Shown here piece by piece: positions 36,301 through 49,786 of a DNA stretch of 64,000 nt. Position 1 is the first letter of the stretch. Every line of letters starts with the position of its first letter. Where the stretch lies: contig OW203730.1 in assembly GCA_934045075.1 (NCBI GenBank), positions 5,468,785 to 5,532,784 of the forward strand. Reading direction: 5' to 3'. Both the position numbers and the translations under genes were made by a program. The notes under the pieces are model-generated. The model was given only the letters and a program-made list of their open reading frames with translations, was not told where the DNA came from and did no database searches. Origin of the DNA: Yponomeuta sedellus. Its lineage: Eukaryota; Arthropoda; Insecta; Lepidoptera; Yponomeutidae.

Positions 36301-39300
36301 ATTTATATATTATTCTCCTCTGGTTGCTTGTGCTTATTACACCTTAGACACTGACCACATGAATGAAAATGACCTGATTTGTGTTTTAGTATTTAAGTGA
36401 TTAAATAACTAAGTTTGTAGCGAGTTCACATTAGCTGTAAGTTAAATAAACAAATGAACAAGCACGCTTACCTCAGCAAAAGCGAACGGATCAATGAACT
36501 CGACGTTATTCTCCGATATATCGAGCGTCTTGATGGTTCGGACGTGCTCGAAGGCGCTGGACTCTATCCTGTCAATTGTACTTCCGATGATCTTTAAGTC
36601 TTCTAGTTCTACTCCGAACTCTAGGAAGTCTTCCGCACGGAGACTCCGCCTTAAAAGTCTGCTAACGGATAAGTAGCGGAGGGAGCGCATTCTGAAATTG
36701 AAAGATTAGAAAACAAATAAGTTTAAGATGAATACGAAAAATCAGCCAATGGTCAATTGGATTAGTACACAGTGGAATCTGAACTAACGTAAACATAAGA
36801 TAAGATAAAAATATTCTTTATTGTACACTGGAAAAATAACAAATACAAAATAATTACAAATTGAGTCGCCCATTAGCTAAGTTGGAAAGAGCGCTGGCAC
36901 GGATAGCCAGAGGTCGCGGGTTCGAATGGCGTGGGTGCATGGGTGGATTTTTTTAGTTTCTAAATAGGTTTTGAAAATTTTCCTTAGCACGGAATAGTGC
37001 ATAAAAAAATACAAATCTTAGAGTCCGATTGGCGGCCTTATTGCTCAAAGCAAACATATCTAAGCATATGTTATTTTAAGTGTATAGTTTTGCAGCATCC
37101 GAGTGGATCTTTCATACATCTAGTTTGCGTGAAGGTGGCACTGGACGTTGTATAAATCATTACGTCTATTCAAAGGCATTTTTTTTTGTATTATAAATAT
37201 GGCAGGGGTGTGGAGGGAGAAGTGGCAGTCCCTGGTCTCTAGCTACCCCTCTGGGATACAGGCATGAGTTTACATTATTTGAATATTTTTGTGTTTTCTC
37301 AAATGCAAGAATGTCTAGTATCACATGAATATTGACACTTATTACCGCATTACAGAACACCGGGCTAATGAAAAATCAATACCCACATCAAAGCCCAAAA
37401 ACTAGAATATCAATGCCCTTTAAAAATTAGTATAACAGACAGACAGAGTAGGAAACTGAAAGAAACTGTAGGCAAAATTCGTGTACGGAACCTAACATAA
37501 TAATAATTATAATAATAACAATACATCCAGCTACGCACTTTTAAATAAGCTATTGTAGTAAGTAGTATTTGTAAAGGGCGGTTAGGTACCGAACACAGCG
37601 AAAAGTCTTAGTTACCTTCTTACATCCTGAAGACTCATATCAATAGAAGATGCGCCACTGATATCCAAAAAGAACAGTTTATATTGGAAGTTACTGAATG
37701 TGTTTGTCCCGTACTCTGAAGGGAATCCTATGGATAGAAGATTTATGTCCACCTGCGAAAGAAAGTTTCATACTTGAGATACCACTGTATGCGATCTTGT
37801 AACTGTTAACAGTTACAAGATCGCGATTCTGTAACAGTTATTTATCATTAAAGAAATGGTTCAAGCTGCCGTTTGGCGACTACACAAAACTGTTTTAAAT
37901 AGAAAAAGTGCAAAGTATTTGATAGATATATACCAGTGAATATTTAAAAACCTATTTCTTAAACCTGTTCCTTAGCACGGGTTAGTGCATTAAAAATAAA
38001 AATAGTGTAACAGTGAATATTTGTAATGTTTTCTTTTTTCTAATTTCCATTGGGCAGTAAAAGTTGGCAAATGAAGGCTTCAAAGCTTCGAAGAAAGAGA
38101 TATAAAACAAAAAGAGAAATAAAGAGTAAACTTCTCGCGTTATTCCACCGTAAATTGAGCGAGCGGAACCCGCCTAATAACTTCAGAAAGAACTTGCAGA
38201 CCATGGTAAGGTTACCCCAGTGGTCAAGGCTCCACGGACTAAATCTATATGAAGAAGACGTCAAGACAAGGAGAGAGAAGTTAGTTTCTGTAGAAAGTGG
38301 AAGACATAGACAAGAACAACTGCAAGTAATAGAGCGAGATAAAGATTGCTTACTTTGTTCTCTCGCAAATTCAGTGAGCGCAACGCGTCCAAACGGTTCA
38401 GCATAAATTTGCTGACCATTGTAAGGTTGTTCTCAGAAAGGTCAAGGCTTTGTAGACTGCTCTCAAGTCCAGCGAAGGCAGCCGGTGATAGAGCGCTGAG
38501 CCCACAGTCTCGGAGAGAGAGACTCTTGATCTTGGCGTTGCGGAAGGCATCTTCCTGAAAAAAGAATAAGGTCTGGATAAGAAAATCTCCGGCTAAATCT
38601 GTAAAGTGGTAACATAAAACTATGAAAACGTTGACAATAATTATTTCAAGGTTACCTAGAGTCTAAGTATTTATCCTTACTTGTCAATTTTAGTAAGCAA
38701 GATTTTACCAGTAAAGTATTATGTTTAGTCGAAAACCATATTCCCATAAATGAAGTAACCGGGACACTATTTTAGAAAACATGTTGCCAATTTTATAAAC
38801 AAAGTTCATGAACTTGCAAAATGAAATCTAGTTTTGGCATAAAATGTGAAAGTAGGGACTTACTCTTATTTCATAAATAGGATTTCCATTCAGCGAGGTT
38901 TGATTCAAGATGTTGAAGTACTTGAAAGATCCAGGGAATATGACCCTTATGATGTTATTGTCCAGCCTGAAACAAAACGGGTTCATCAGAAAAGTTTTAT
39001 TAATCTTATGTTCCATCATCCTGAGGGTGGTTACTACATTAACCACCCTCAGGATGATGCGACGAAAAAAGGTAGTAAGAAATATTCAGTACTTAAGATA
39101 GAAAACAAGGAAATTTACAAGATCTTAAAATATTTTTTAATCAAACTAAAATTAGATATGTTAAGGATAACACTTATTAATTTTGGTTTGATAGCTAAGG
39201 ATGTAAATATTTGTCAATGTATTAAAGCAGCTATCTTTCTAAATATTTTGAAGAGTTCATAAATGTCTAAGGTATGGACACATTGCAACACTTGAAATCG

Positions 39301-42300
39301 TCAATCAGCAATGGAAACACCTTATAAATAAGTACACAATCTATCTCCCTGAGAGGATACTCGGTACCGGTTTCTTATGCTTTGTACTTACTTCAGATAG
39401 TCTAAAGACAGTCTGACCCCATTGAGCTCGTGCGCCGGCGGAACTTGCTTGATGACATTGTTGGAAAGGTCCAGGATCCGAAGCTGCCGCAACGGAGCCA
39501 GCTCTTCGTACGGGATATAGGTCAACTGATTGTCTTGGAGGTAGAGCTGGAATTGAACATAGAGCCTAGGATTAATACGATGCATTAAGAAAATGCACTG
39601 AAGACGAAAGAATTACATAGAAACTTCTAGGGGTAACTTATTGATGGAGTTGTCTGACATCACAAGGGAGTTGCAAGGAATTGATAATGTTAAAACTCTT
39701 AGACTAATAGAGAGGGTCAGTTTTTATGTGGTTTTTATCATATTATAGATTTAATCACCAAGCGATTCTTAACCCGTGAGGAGGCGCGCTATGAGCACTT
39801 TGCTTACACAAAAATGAAAATGATTTTTTTTAGTGATACCAACGTCATAGCGTCTCGAGCGCTTAGATACCTTCCTAACTATTATTCCCTCCCCCCTGAC
39901 GCAACTCTCGTGTTTGTTAGTTCCGTTGCGACCGCGCAGCGAAGTGCTTTTGACAGCCGTGTACCATTCTGCGACAATTTGCTCTTCACGCGCCCATCCG
40001 TGTAAGTATTTATTTTTCCAATAAAAAAAGTATTATTGTATTTTACGAAATATTGTTTAGTTATTTTTGTATTATATTGTTTAATTATTACGTAGACACT
40101 CTGTTGTTATATTTTAATAATATATATTTGTTGTTTTAGTTGTATTAAACATCAAAAATGGAAGATCGACAGCAAGCTCAAATTTGTGCGTGGTTGGAAG
40201 AAGATTCTTGTGAAGAGTTCAAGAATCCTCTTCCAACCACAAAGTTTTGATGACAATTCCGTCATTCACAGTCTTCATGCGACAGATACCGAACAATACA
40301 TGCCCAAGACGTAATAATAGACGCTCAACAAAACGTACACTTCGTGCAAGCAATTACTCTGCACCGAACATACCACATACAAGTGTTCAGTATGTTTCAA
40401 AAGGCACATTTCTAAAGATCTCATAGAATTGTATTTTTTAATTTTTTTTGTTCTATAACATTTTTATTGAGACTTTTATGAAGACTGCCAAAAAATTAAG
40501 AATTTAATTAAGTTCTTTTGTTATTTGGTCTAGAAGTTGAATTTATGTTTCATAGAATTATTAAAAATACTTTTTTCTTTATTATTAACCCTTGTTTTAT
40601 TGAAATAAATCCATTATAAACCAATTAGTAATACAACGGTAGATATATGACCGTTAAAAGTGGTGTGAGCAAATTGCTCCCGCGCGCCTTTCCGTGTTTT
40701 AAAAATAGACGCGCCTCCTCACGGGTTAACAATACTGTGTTTCCGCTATAAGATTTGGACAAAATACTCTTTAGGGTATTCCCGAATCCATCAAATTCAA
40801 TTGCTGCCGCGACCATGCTAGAGGGATAGAATTCAAAATATAACAATCTACTTTTTCAGCTTACTCAAGTCGCATCCAACTCCACAGTATCAAAATGACA
40901 CGAAACAGTTTAATAAAAACCTATTTAGAGGGTAAAAATTCCACCCATGCCGGGATTCGAACCCGCGACCTCTGGCTATCCGTGCCAGCGCTCTTACCAA
41001 CTGAGCTAATGGGTGACTCACCGGCATCAGTGAAAATTCGAACCTCTTTACAACATTCTCTGTATTAAGTACAGGCAGTGACATCTGGCTGAAGTAATTT
41101 GCAGTAAAGTAGGTACTCGGGGCTGCAAGTGATGCAAATTACTTCAGCCAGATGTCACTGCCTGTACGTAATACAGAGAATGTTGTAAAGAGGTGCATTA
41201 GAAATAATATATAATCAGTTTAATAAAGTTCTAAAATATCATTACAGGGAGCGTTGGTCTGTGCAGTTTCACCAGAGATTGTCAATAAAACATGATATTT
41301 ATACCCAATTCACGCTGCCTCCACCAACCAGTTTTAGAAAAGAAAACACGCCCAAACCACCTACCCTGTTCAGTCTATTCATCCCGTCCCTGAAGACACC
41401 AGTGTCGAGGATTGCCAGATGATTTCCATGCAGATCGAGTGTCTCCAACATCGGCAGTCCGGTGAAGGCGTCCAGGGGTAGTGTGGAAATGGAGTTGTCC
41501 GATAGAATCAGGGTCTGAAGCGTGTTCTCCAGACCGCGCCAGTTGTCACCCGATATATCGGTGATCTCGTTGCCTGGACGAAGGAAAAGTGTTTACTGAG
41601 ACTCTTACGTGTACGGAAACCAATTCTTTAGAGATTTTTTTCTTTTCTTTCTTTAGCATAGATATTAAACTACTTTCAATGAGCAAAAGTTTGAAATTCG
41701 TTATTTTCTTAGTTTGGTAATTTTAACACAGGTGGAGCTCAAAGTATTACCATGACGGTATACATATCCTATGTCAGGAATAGGTGATAAATATAACTGC
41801 GATAATAATATTACATTGCAAGTTTCAAAGGGATTAGTTTTCAACTGTCGTAAAAGCATCTAAAAATTGCTCTAGATAATTTAGAAAAAGATAATCCTTG
41901 AATGAAAAGTCAAATGGCTGTCTCGCTATGGCTTGTATTACTCTTCATACATGTAATTATGTATTACGAAAGCTGTAGAATTTCGTCACGATACTTTCTC
42001 CACCCATGTGGTTCAATGACTAGACAGGAAGCGGCAATTACAGGGGTCCTGCAGTTCCTGATTGGATTATGTCACGTGAGTCACGACATGCGTTAATTGT
42101 CCTATTGGGCTAATTGAGGTGATGTCTTTGAACTGCATAAGACGTTTCTCTACGCTGATGAACAATACGGTGCTTATCCAAACTTTTGAGTAGAGTAGAG
42201 TGCAGTAACAGTTTCTAATCACGATAGTTTATTAGAGATTATTCATCGTGTCTAAGGTGTTATACCACCTCGACACCTGAAACTGCCAATACTCTCTCTT

Positions 42301-45300
42301 TCTGACAGAAAACCTGTGCCCTGCAGTGGGACGTGTATAGGCTACATAAAAGAATTATCATAATTTCCTCATCCTGACCTTCAAAATGACCATAGAAATC
42401 TATTGTTTACCAACGCGATTAAATGTTTCAAAAAGGCGGACTTTGGTGGAAATTAAACGTGTTACCCCAAGGCCGTTTAGGTTGGCTTGAAGAAATTCCT
42501 GTTGAAATAAGTCCGCTTTGTTTTATTATGCTATGAAGTGTAACAAACCAATGAGAAGCGCTCGTGGCCTAGTCGAACCGAGTTATTGGAATCAATCACT
42601 TGATTTAAGCAACCACAAGCGCGGTCAGGTGCAGGATGGGTCACCGTCCCGTGACTACACTAGTGGCATTTTTTCCGAGCGCTTCCGTGCTTTGCAAGGC
42701 ATTTTAAGCCGTTGGTGCCGGCTGTCATTTAATGGCAGTCGTTAAGCCACGTCAGAGGCCTTATGAACGGCTTGATAACTTTTGACAGTAAGACCCGCCA
42801 CTGTCTTACAATCCTCCACCAAAGTAGACTTGGCCCCCGTGGCGGAGTATGGACTAACCTTCCTGCGATGCAGGAAGAGACCTATGCCCCTTCAGTGAGG
42901 ACATACAAGGGTTGATATCGAAACCAATGAGGTAGGCAGACTCACCCGATAAGTCCAGCAGCCTCAGCTTCTGCAGGTACCTCAGCGATCTGCTGGGTAC
43001 CGCGGTAAGCTTGTCTTCTGTCAGTTCTAACTCCCAAAGGGTGTTGTCCAGCCCGTAGAAGGCTTCCTCGTGGATCCATTCTAGAGGGTTCTGGTTTATT
43101 GCTAGCTTGTATAGACCTGGAAGGAGGAGAGGAATACATTTAATTTGATTTTTTTCTTCTACGATTGGGTTGTATGAAGATTCATGCAATCCAATCGTAA
43201 AAGGAAAATGTTTTTTGCATATTAATGCAAAAACATAACCCACTCAAATGCTTGTTGGATTCGGTCATCGAGGACTCCGTACCACCTCACTTTTATGTAA
43301 GAATATACTATATTATACCAAATTATAAAACCAAGAGTTACGCGGTTGGGCATAAACCAACTTTTGTATTTTAATTTGAATAAACATCAATCAATCATCA
43401 CTTTTTTCTCTTTTTTTGTACGTCTACTAATTTTTTTTTACTTCCTGCGGTTGACTGGTAGAAAATGCTTAAGGCAATAAGTCCGCCGCATTGTACATTT
43501 ATTTTAATTAAGAGGTAGAGTAATAGGTCCGTTTGGCACCTTTCGGATACGGAACCCCAAAAATCGTTTTTCTTTTTGTGAAGTCCCGGATGCTATCAAT
43601 ATTGCCAATGAAAATGCAAATCGTACACATCCGTAAACGTTGTTTTAAGGGTAAACCTATCTAAACTAGTACGGGAATACGTCTTCGCTCGATAGCCTAG
43701 GTATCCGGGTACCCGGATACAGGTATGGGTAGTAAAAATGTTTCATTGGTTTTGAACTTTATTTCAAGGTACTATGGTTAAATTAAAAGTGGCATATATT
43801 ACCTACACCAAAACCTTGCTAAGGACAAAGTGCTTCATGGGGTTCAAAAGCGCCACTAATATAAAATAAATATCTCTTTCCGTCCGCGCCGATGTCTTCA
43901 GCTAATAATGTGAAGAGTGGTTTAGGAACCACGAACGAGAGCCTAACGCCAAAAACCTGGAGTCTCTTAATCAATCATGCTTAGATTTACAATGGACCAC
44001 GAATCTTACCAGTGTGCTGGAAGAAATGAGGCTCCAGGTCTCGTATGCTGTTGTCCTGCAGCTGCAGTGTGAACACCTTACTGCTGTTGACTGCGGCCGG
44101 CACTCGCAGGATCGGCACGTGCGTGCAAGTCACAATGCCGAGGTCGCCGGCTGGCTTTGAGCATGTGCAGAGAGCTTGGAACAGGCATGGCGGGTGGCCC
44201 GTGTCCACGTGGAGCTGGAGAAGATAAATGTTTACCGTCAAGAGTGTGCTTTGTCATACATTTAGACCCCTCTTTCTCTTTGTTGAGAGATTTGGTAAAC
44301 TGTGGAAAGAACCGCTCATTTTTCGGAGGTAGATTTCTTTTCTTTTCCAGTAGCACACAAAATTAAAAAAAGAAGTGTTGTGCACGTGCAGTTCGCTTGA
44401 AAAAGGCATGGCGGGTGTCCTGTGTCCACGTGGAGCTTGGGAAGACAAATGTGACGGTGTTTTGTCATACATTTAGACCCCTCTTTCCCTTTGTAAGATT
44501 TGGAGAGAACCGCTCATTTCGTGGAGGGAGATTGCTTCCATTTTTCAGTAGGATATTGATAGAAACACAAAGTGGAAAAAAAAAGCTTTTGTGCACGTGC
44601 AGAGCGCTTGGAATCAGTATGGTGGCTGACCTGTATCTACGTGGAGGTGGGGGGGCATTGAGGATGTTTTGTCACAAATTAAAACGTGAGATCTTAATTT
44701 GTCTGAGAAGTCTGGTAAGATTTGGTGAAATGTGGAAAAAACCGTGAATCACGCGGGGAGAGATTTCCCCAATAATTAAATATGCCAACCATAAACAAAT
44801 GTTCATCGGCGAGTGACCTATGCCAAAGTGAAGTCAGAGAAGTTCATCATTAGGGGGGTGTTTTGTTTCAAATGTAGACTTAGCCCTTGGTAATACCTAT
44901 TTGGTGAGATGTGAAGGGAACCCCTCCTCAAGAAAAGGTATATTTCGCCCATAATCTTTCAGTAACTCTATGACAGAAACAGAAAATAGATAGATAGAGC
45001 TAGGTAGATGGTCTCTAGCTTTATCAGAGCGCTTGGAATAGGCAGCGCGGTTGGCCTGTGTCTACGTGAAGTTAATAATAATAATAATAATAATATTCAT
45101 GGACATATTACACAGATCTCGTTAGCCCTATACTAAGTACAACTAAATGACTTGTGTTATAGGTGCTAACTCGACGATATATTTAATACAATAAATACAT
45201 AGATAACATCAAAGACCCAAGACAAACTAGAAAAGTTCGTTTCCTAGTTTGACCCGCCCGGGGATCGAACCCGAGACCTTCGGTGGCACAGTCAGCGTGC

Positions 45301-48300
45301 CAAACCGCTGCGCCACCGAGGCCGTCAACCCAGTTGGGGAGCAGACAAAGAGAAGTGTTCATAAATGTTCACATTCTTCTCTATGTTTATCTATGTATCT
45401 ATAATTAGGAGGTTGTTATGTCAAAAGTTGATCCCTTCTCCCTTGGTAACATTTGATAAGACATATCTATCTTTTAATAAATCAATAAAGTGTTCTCTAT
45501 CTATCGATAGAGAACGCTTTATTGTACATTAAAAAGGAAGTACATACATACACATACATTTACATACAGCCACATAGATTGCTTCTGGCTCCACACTAGA
45601 ATACCCTGTGTCGTGGGAACCAGAAACGACGACATCACAAACATATAATCATCCAAGACCTGGTGGGTTTTTTTGTCACCAACCGGGGATCGAACCCGGG
45701 ACCTCTTGCATGGTAAGTCACATAGATATTTATTAACGAAACTTATCACTAAAAGTGATCTCTTCCAGGCAACTTTTGGATAAACTGGAGCAACAAATAA
45801 AGAAGAAAGAAAATGATTTGAAGGGTACCCACCAGTAAATTTTTACCATAGTCAGTCCGCCACAACTTTACTACTATTATAAATAATTAAATGAAATCCA
45901 CGCCTTTCTCCGGTTTGCGGTAACACGGGCATAGTTAACTATGTATGTTCGTTAAAAAGTTGGAAAAAGTGTTTAGAGAAAAAACTCTGTGGAACATCCG
46001 ACCTCTGCTCTGCGTAGGTACTTTTTTAGGTTTAATTATTCAATACAAAAAAGATGTTGGCACCTATTTAATTTTAGCCAGCTTTTGCAGTGATGGAATA
46101 GACGTGGTAACCGATCCCATAATTTCTCTCTCCGGGAGAACCCCTACAATGGGACGTATATAAGGCTGTATACGAAATGTAATTTGAATAAGGGCTGATA
46201 ACTTTTATCTGAGGAATAAAAATGGCGGTTTGACAGCTTACGTATGAAAATTATGTCAAACCGCCATTTTTATTCCTCAGATAAAAGTTATCGGACTATT
46301 GAAAAATCAGCCCTAAAAAGAAAGAAATGTTAGTGACTATGATTCTTAATAAATATCTTCTATTCGGTTGATTCTTCAAGTCTGGTTTCTTTAGAGAAAA
46401 TGTCCAAAATGAGGCAGAGAGGGTTTTAAGAACGGTGTTAGTAAATTAACATTCGGTCTGTGATGTTATAAAATATTAGATGAGCACTACTCGTATTTTC
46501 CGCGCCTACAATATCAGAGGTAAGCGCCTAAGTACCTAAACATTTTCCTTGAACATACAAATCGACCCATAATTACTGAGATGAGTCATTAATCTTAGAG
46601 TCGACCACTCACGTTTTCTAACTAACTAGTTCAACTTCTGTATTTTGCTATTTGTAATCTCCCTGTCTTCTTTAAAATAATAGACAAAAATTTACGCAAT
46701 TATAATAATATTTATGTTATAACTAGTTAAGAAATGTAACGTAAAGCCCCGGTTTCTGGTACACTAAAAATCCGTTAATCTACTTTTAACAGCTGTCAGT
46801 TAGCCAAAGTGCAGACAAAAAAAAACATTCGACAGATGTTTACAGTAGATAAGCAGATAGTTAGCGTACGAGAAACTGGGGGAAAGTTCTTATAATAAAG
46901 ACAAAATATCATTTCCGATTGTCCTGCCCGGGCAAATACCGCTTCACTGTCGTGTCTACTCCGAAGGCCCGTTCCGTTGTCACGCGACTCACGCGTGACG
47001 TGTCTATACATAACGTGACACGTCTATACATTCCGTGGCACCGGACTTGTCACCTTAGCTGACCGTCTTCGCGCCTGCCACGGCACAATGACAACGTTAC
47101 TTGCACAATTTGCGCCGCGTTTATCCGCGCGATTTTCAACTCTAAGACCAACTGAACGAAGAAAAAATGTTTTGATGACATTGCATAGACGACACTAAAA
47201 GATATATTAATTGTTGTTTTTGTTGTAAACCCCGATACGCCTACCATCGTTGATTAAAGTAAGTACGTTGAGCACGGTGGCTACCATGTTTAATGCATTC
47301 TCTTCATGTCTCTCCACGACTAATACTTTTAGTAATTAGCTGTCGGTAATTATAGTAATTTTAGTCACGTGTAACAAAACCGGCTCAAACACAACAGGTA
47401 TTGTGCTCGTAACGCCTTTTAATGTATGATGTATGAAGCGTTTGCCGCGATTTGAGTTAGGTCGTACAGTTTTTTTTTATGAGAATACAATCCTTATTAG
47501 AAATAATGTCGAACTCAAGTTTTTCATTATTAGCGTAAGTTTTTTTTGCAGGTTTTGACAAAAAAATGAATGGTTTATTTTATATATTACAAAGTTATTG
47601 TAGCAATACCATTCGCTAACGGTGAAGGAAAATACGTGTATATGTATTTTCTTTAGTACCTACATGTATCTGAGGTGTCCACATATCTCAGCGCCTGAAA
47701 TCGCTAATCCGCGGTGGGCACTCGTGGTGATTAAGCCCATAGTTCTCTCTCAGAGAGAGGGTATGGGCTTAATCGCCTGTGACCAACAGTGGGACGTATA
47801 TAGCCTGAATTATTACTCCTCAGAGGCCCTTTTCGTACACACCTCGAGCTAAAAGTCCAGACTAATGTGTCAGACAAGAAAAAGTAGGATTGTAAATTCG
47901 AAGCGGATCTGAGTGCTTAGTGCGAGTTTGACAGATCCAATCGAATAACTTTACTACCGCGTTAATCGAGCATTGAGTAGTGAGTAGGAGTAAATTAACC
48001 GTTCGAACTGGCAAAACGCTGTCACAGTACAACTTGCACTCGCGTTTATTCGTGTTTTGGCTGGTTAACATGTTCACTTCTCAACGTAAACCATTACAAC
48101 TCGCACTCAGCAATTTTAATTTCCATACTTGTCGCTAGGTGGCGCTTCCTCGATGCCATAGAAATATGAGTTTACGTTAACGCGATCGAGACTCTGACTA
48201 ATGTGTCAGACAAGAAAAGTAGGATTGTAATTTCAAAGCCGATCTGCTACTGGACTCTAATACTGTAATGAATTGAGACTGCGGGCGTGTGTCCCATTGG

Positions 48301-49723
48301 TAAGCGCAAAGCCCGGCTTTGAAGTTCACAAAGGGCGTTCCGCTTGACGATAGGCTATTGTGAAGAGGATCGACAGTAAAATACCTTATTCGACTCAATT
48401 CCCATTGAAATTGCGTAATTCGTTTAAAATAAAGGCGGTGGCGCGGTGGCACTGCTAGTTGTCTCCTACTTCACGGGCGTGAGGCCTAGGTTCTATTTCT
48501 AGCCCCGGTGTTTCGTTTTTCGTAGTCTCTAGTTTACGTGTCAGGATTTCTAAGCAGCCAAGATGGTATAAGTGCTGGGCAAGCCTACTCCATCCAAAAC
48601 ATTGTCCTAGGCACTGCAGTATCCGAGTGGTCCCTTCACCTATTTAGTATGAGTGAAGGTGCCACAGGACAACGGATAAATCATCTGATTACGTACATGC
48701 AAAGGCCTAAGTTTTTTTGGGTGTACTTCAACCAACTAACAACGGACTGGAAGATTTTATTTAGATTAATAACTTCCACACAACACAATCACATGGCTTG
48801 TCCCAAAATAGGATACCCTGTGGCATGGTTACCAGGATGGGATGGGATGCGGGATGGGTGACCGTCCCGTTACTACCGCTAGTGGCATTTTTCAGGCACT
48901 TTAAGCCGTGGGTGCCGGCTGTCATGTAATGACAGTCGTTAAGCCATGACATAGTACTTATGGGCGGCTTGATGACTTCTGACAGTAAGGCCCGCCACTG
49001 TCTTACAAACCTTCACAAGCCCGGACTCGGCCCCCGTAGTGGAGTATGGTCTAACCTTCTTGCAACGCAGGAAGAGACCCGCGCCCCAGCAGTGGGGACA
49101 TACAGGGTTCAACTCGATGGTAACCAGGAAAAGACATCACAAGCATGAAAACACACCCAAAGTATGGACGTTTGTACAAACAGCGGCCCCCAATAGAAAT
49201 CGAACCTATATCAGACGTGATACCGCTGGACTGAGGAGGCAGTCATCATCAATGAAACGAAAACGAAGCGATCATGAATTTTTTTATACGAAAATTCACT
49301 TACAAAATTTATTTAATGGCCTAGGAGTTCGGGCAAATGCCCTCAGCCTGTGTACCCAAATTAAGTACATTTCTACGCAGGGAATCGTACCCACGACCTC
49401 CGGGATAGTGATCGGATGTGATAACGCTAGGCCAATGAGCCAGAAAGAAAGAGAAAGATAACTTTATGGATTTATAGTAGCAGTAACACCGATAGTTAAG
49501 AAAAACATTGTGAGAAAACCTGACCCGAGCTATTTACATACCTCAGCGCTTGAGATCTCCAATTCGCGGTGGGCACGGATGTTGATTAAGCCCATACGTA
49601 TGGGTTAATGCGGTGTTGTAAATCAAATTCCACTAAACATTTAATTCACCGCTCAGTGGCGGAATTTATTATGAGCAGAGGCAAGTCCATGAAAGCCATG
49701 AAAGAAAGAAAGAAATGAAAGAA

Positions 49724-49786
<63 letters not shown>

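Noticed and set aside
46960..47040. Duplicate ACGTGTCTATACAT-like segments in a CG-rich patch of intron 1
   Set aside because: Only two short copies; insufficient to call a regulatory element or repeat.
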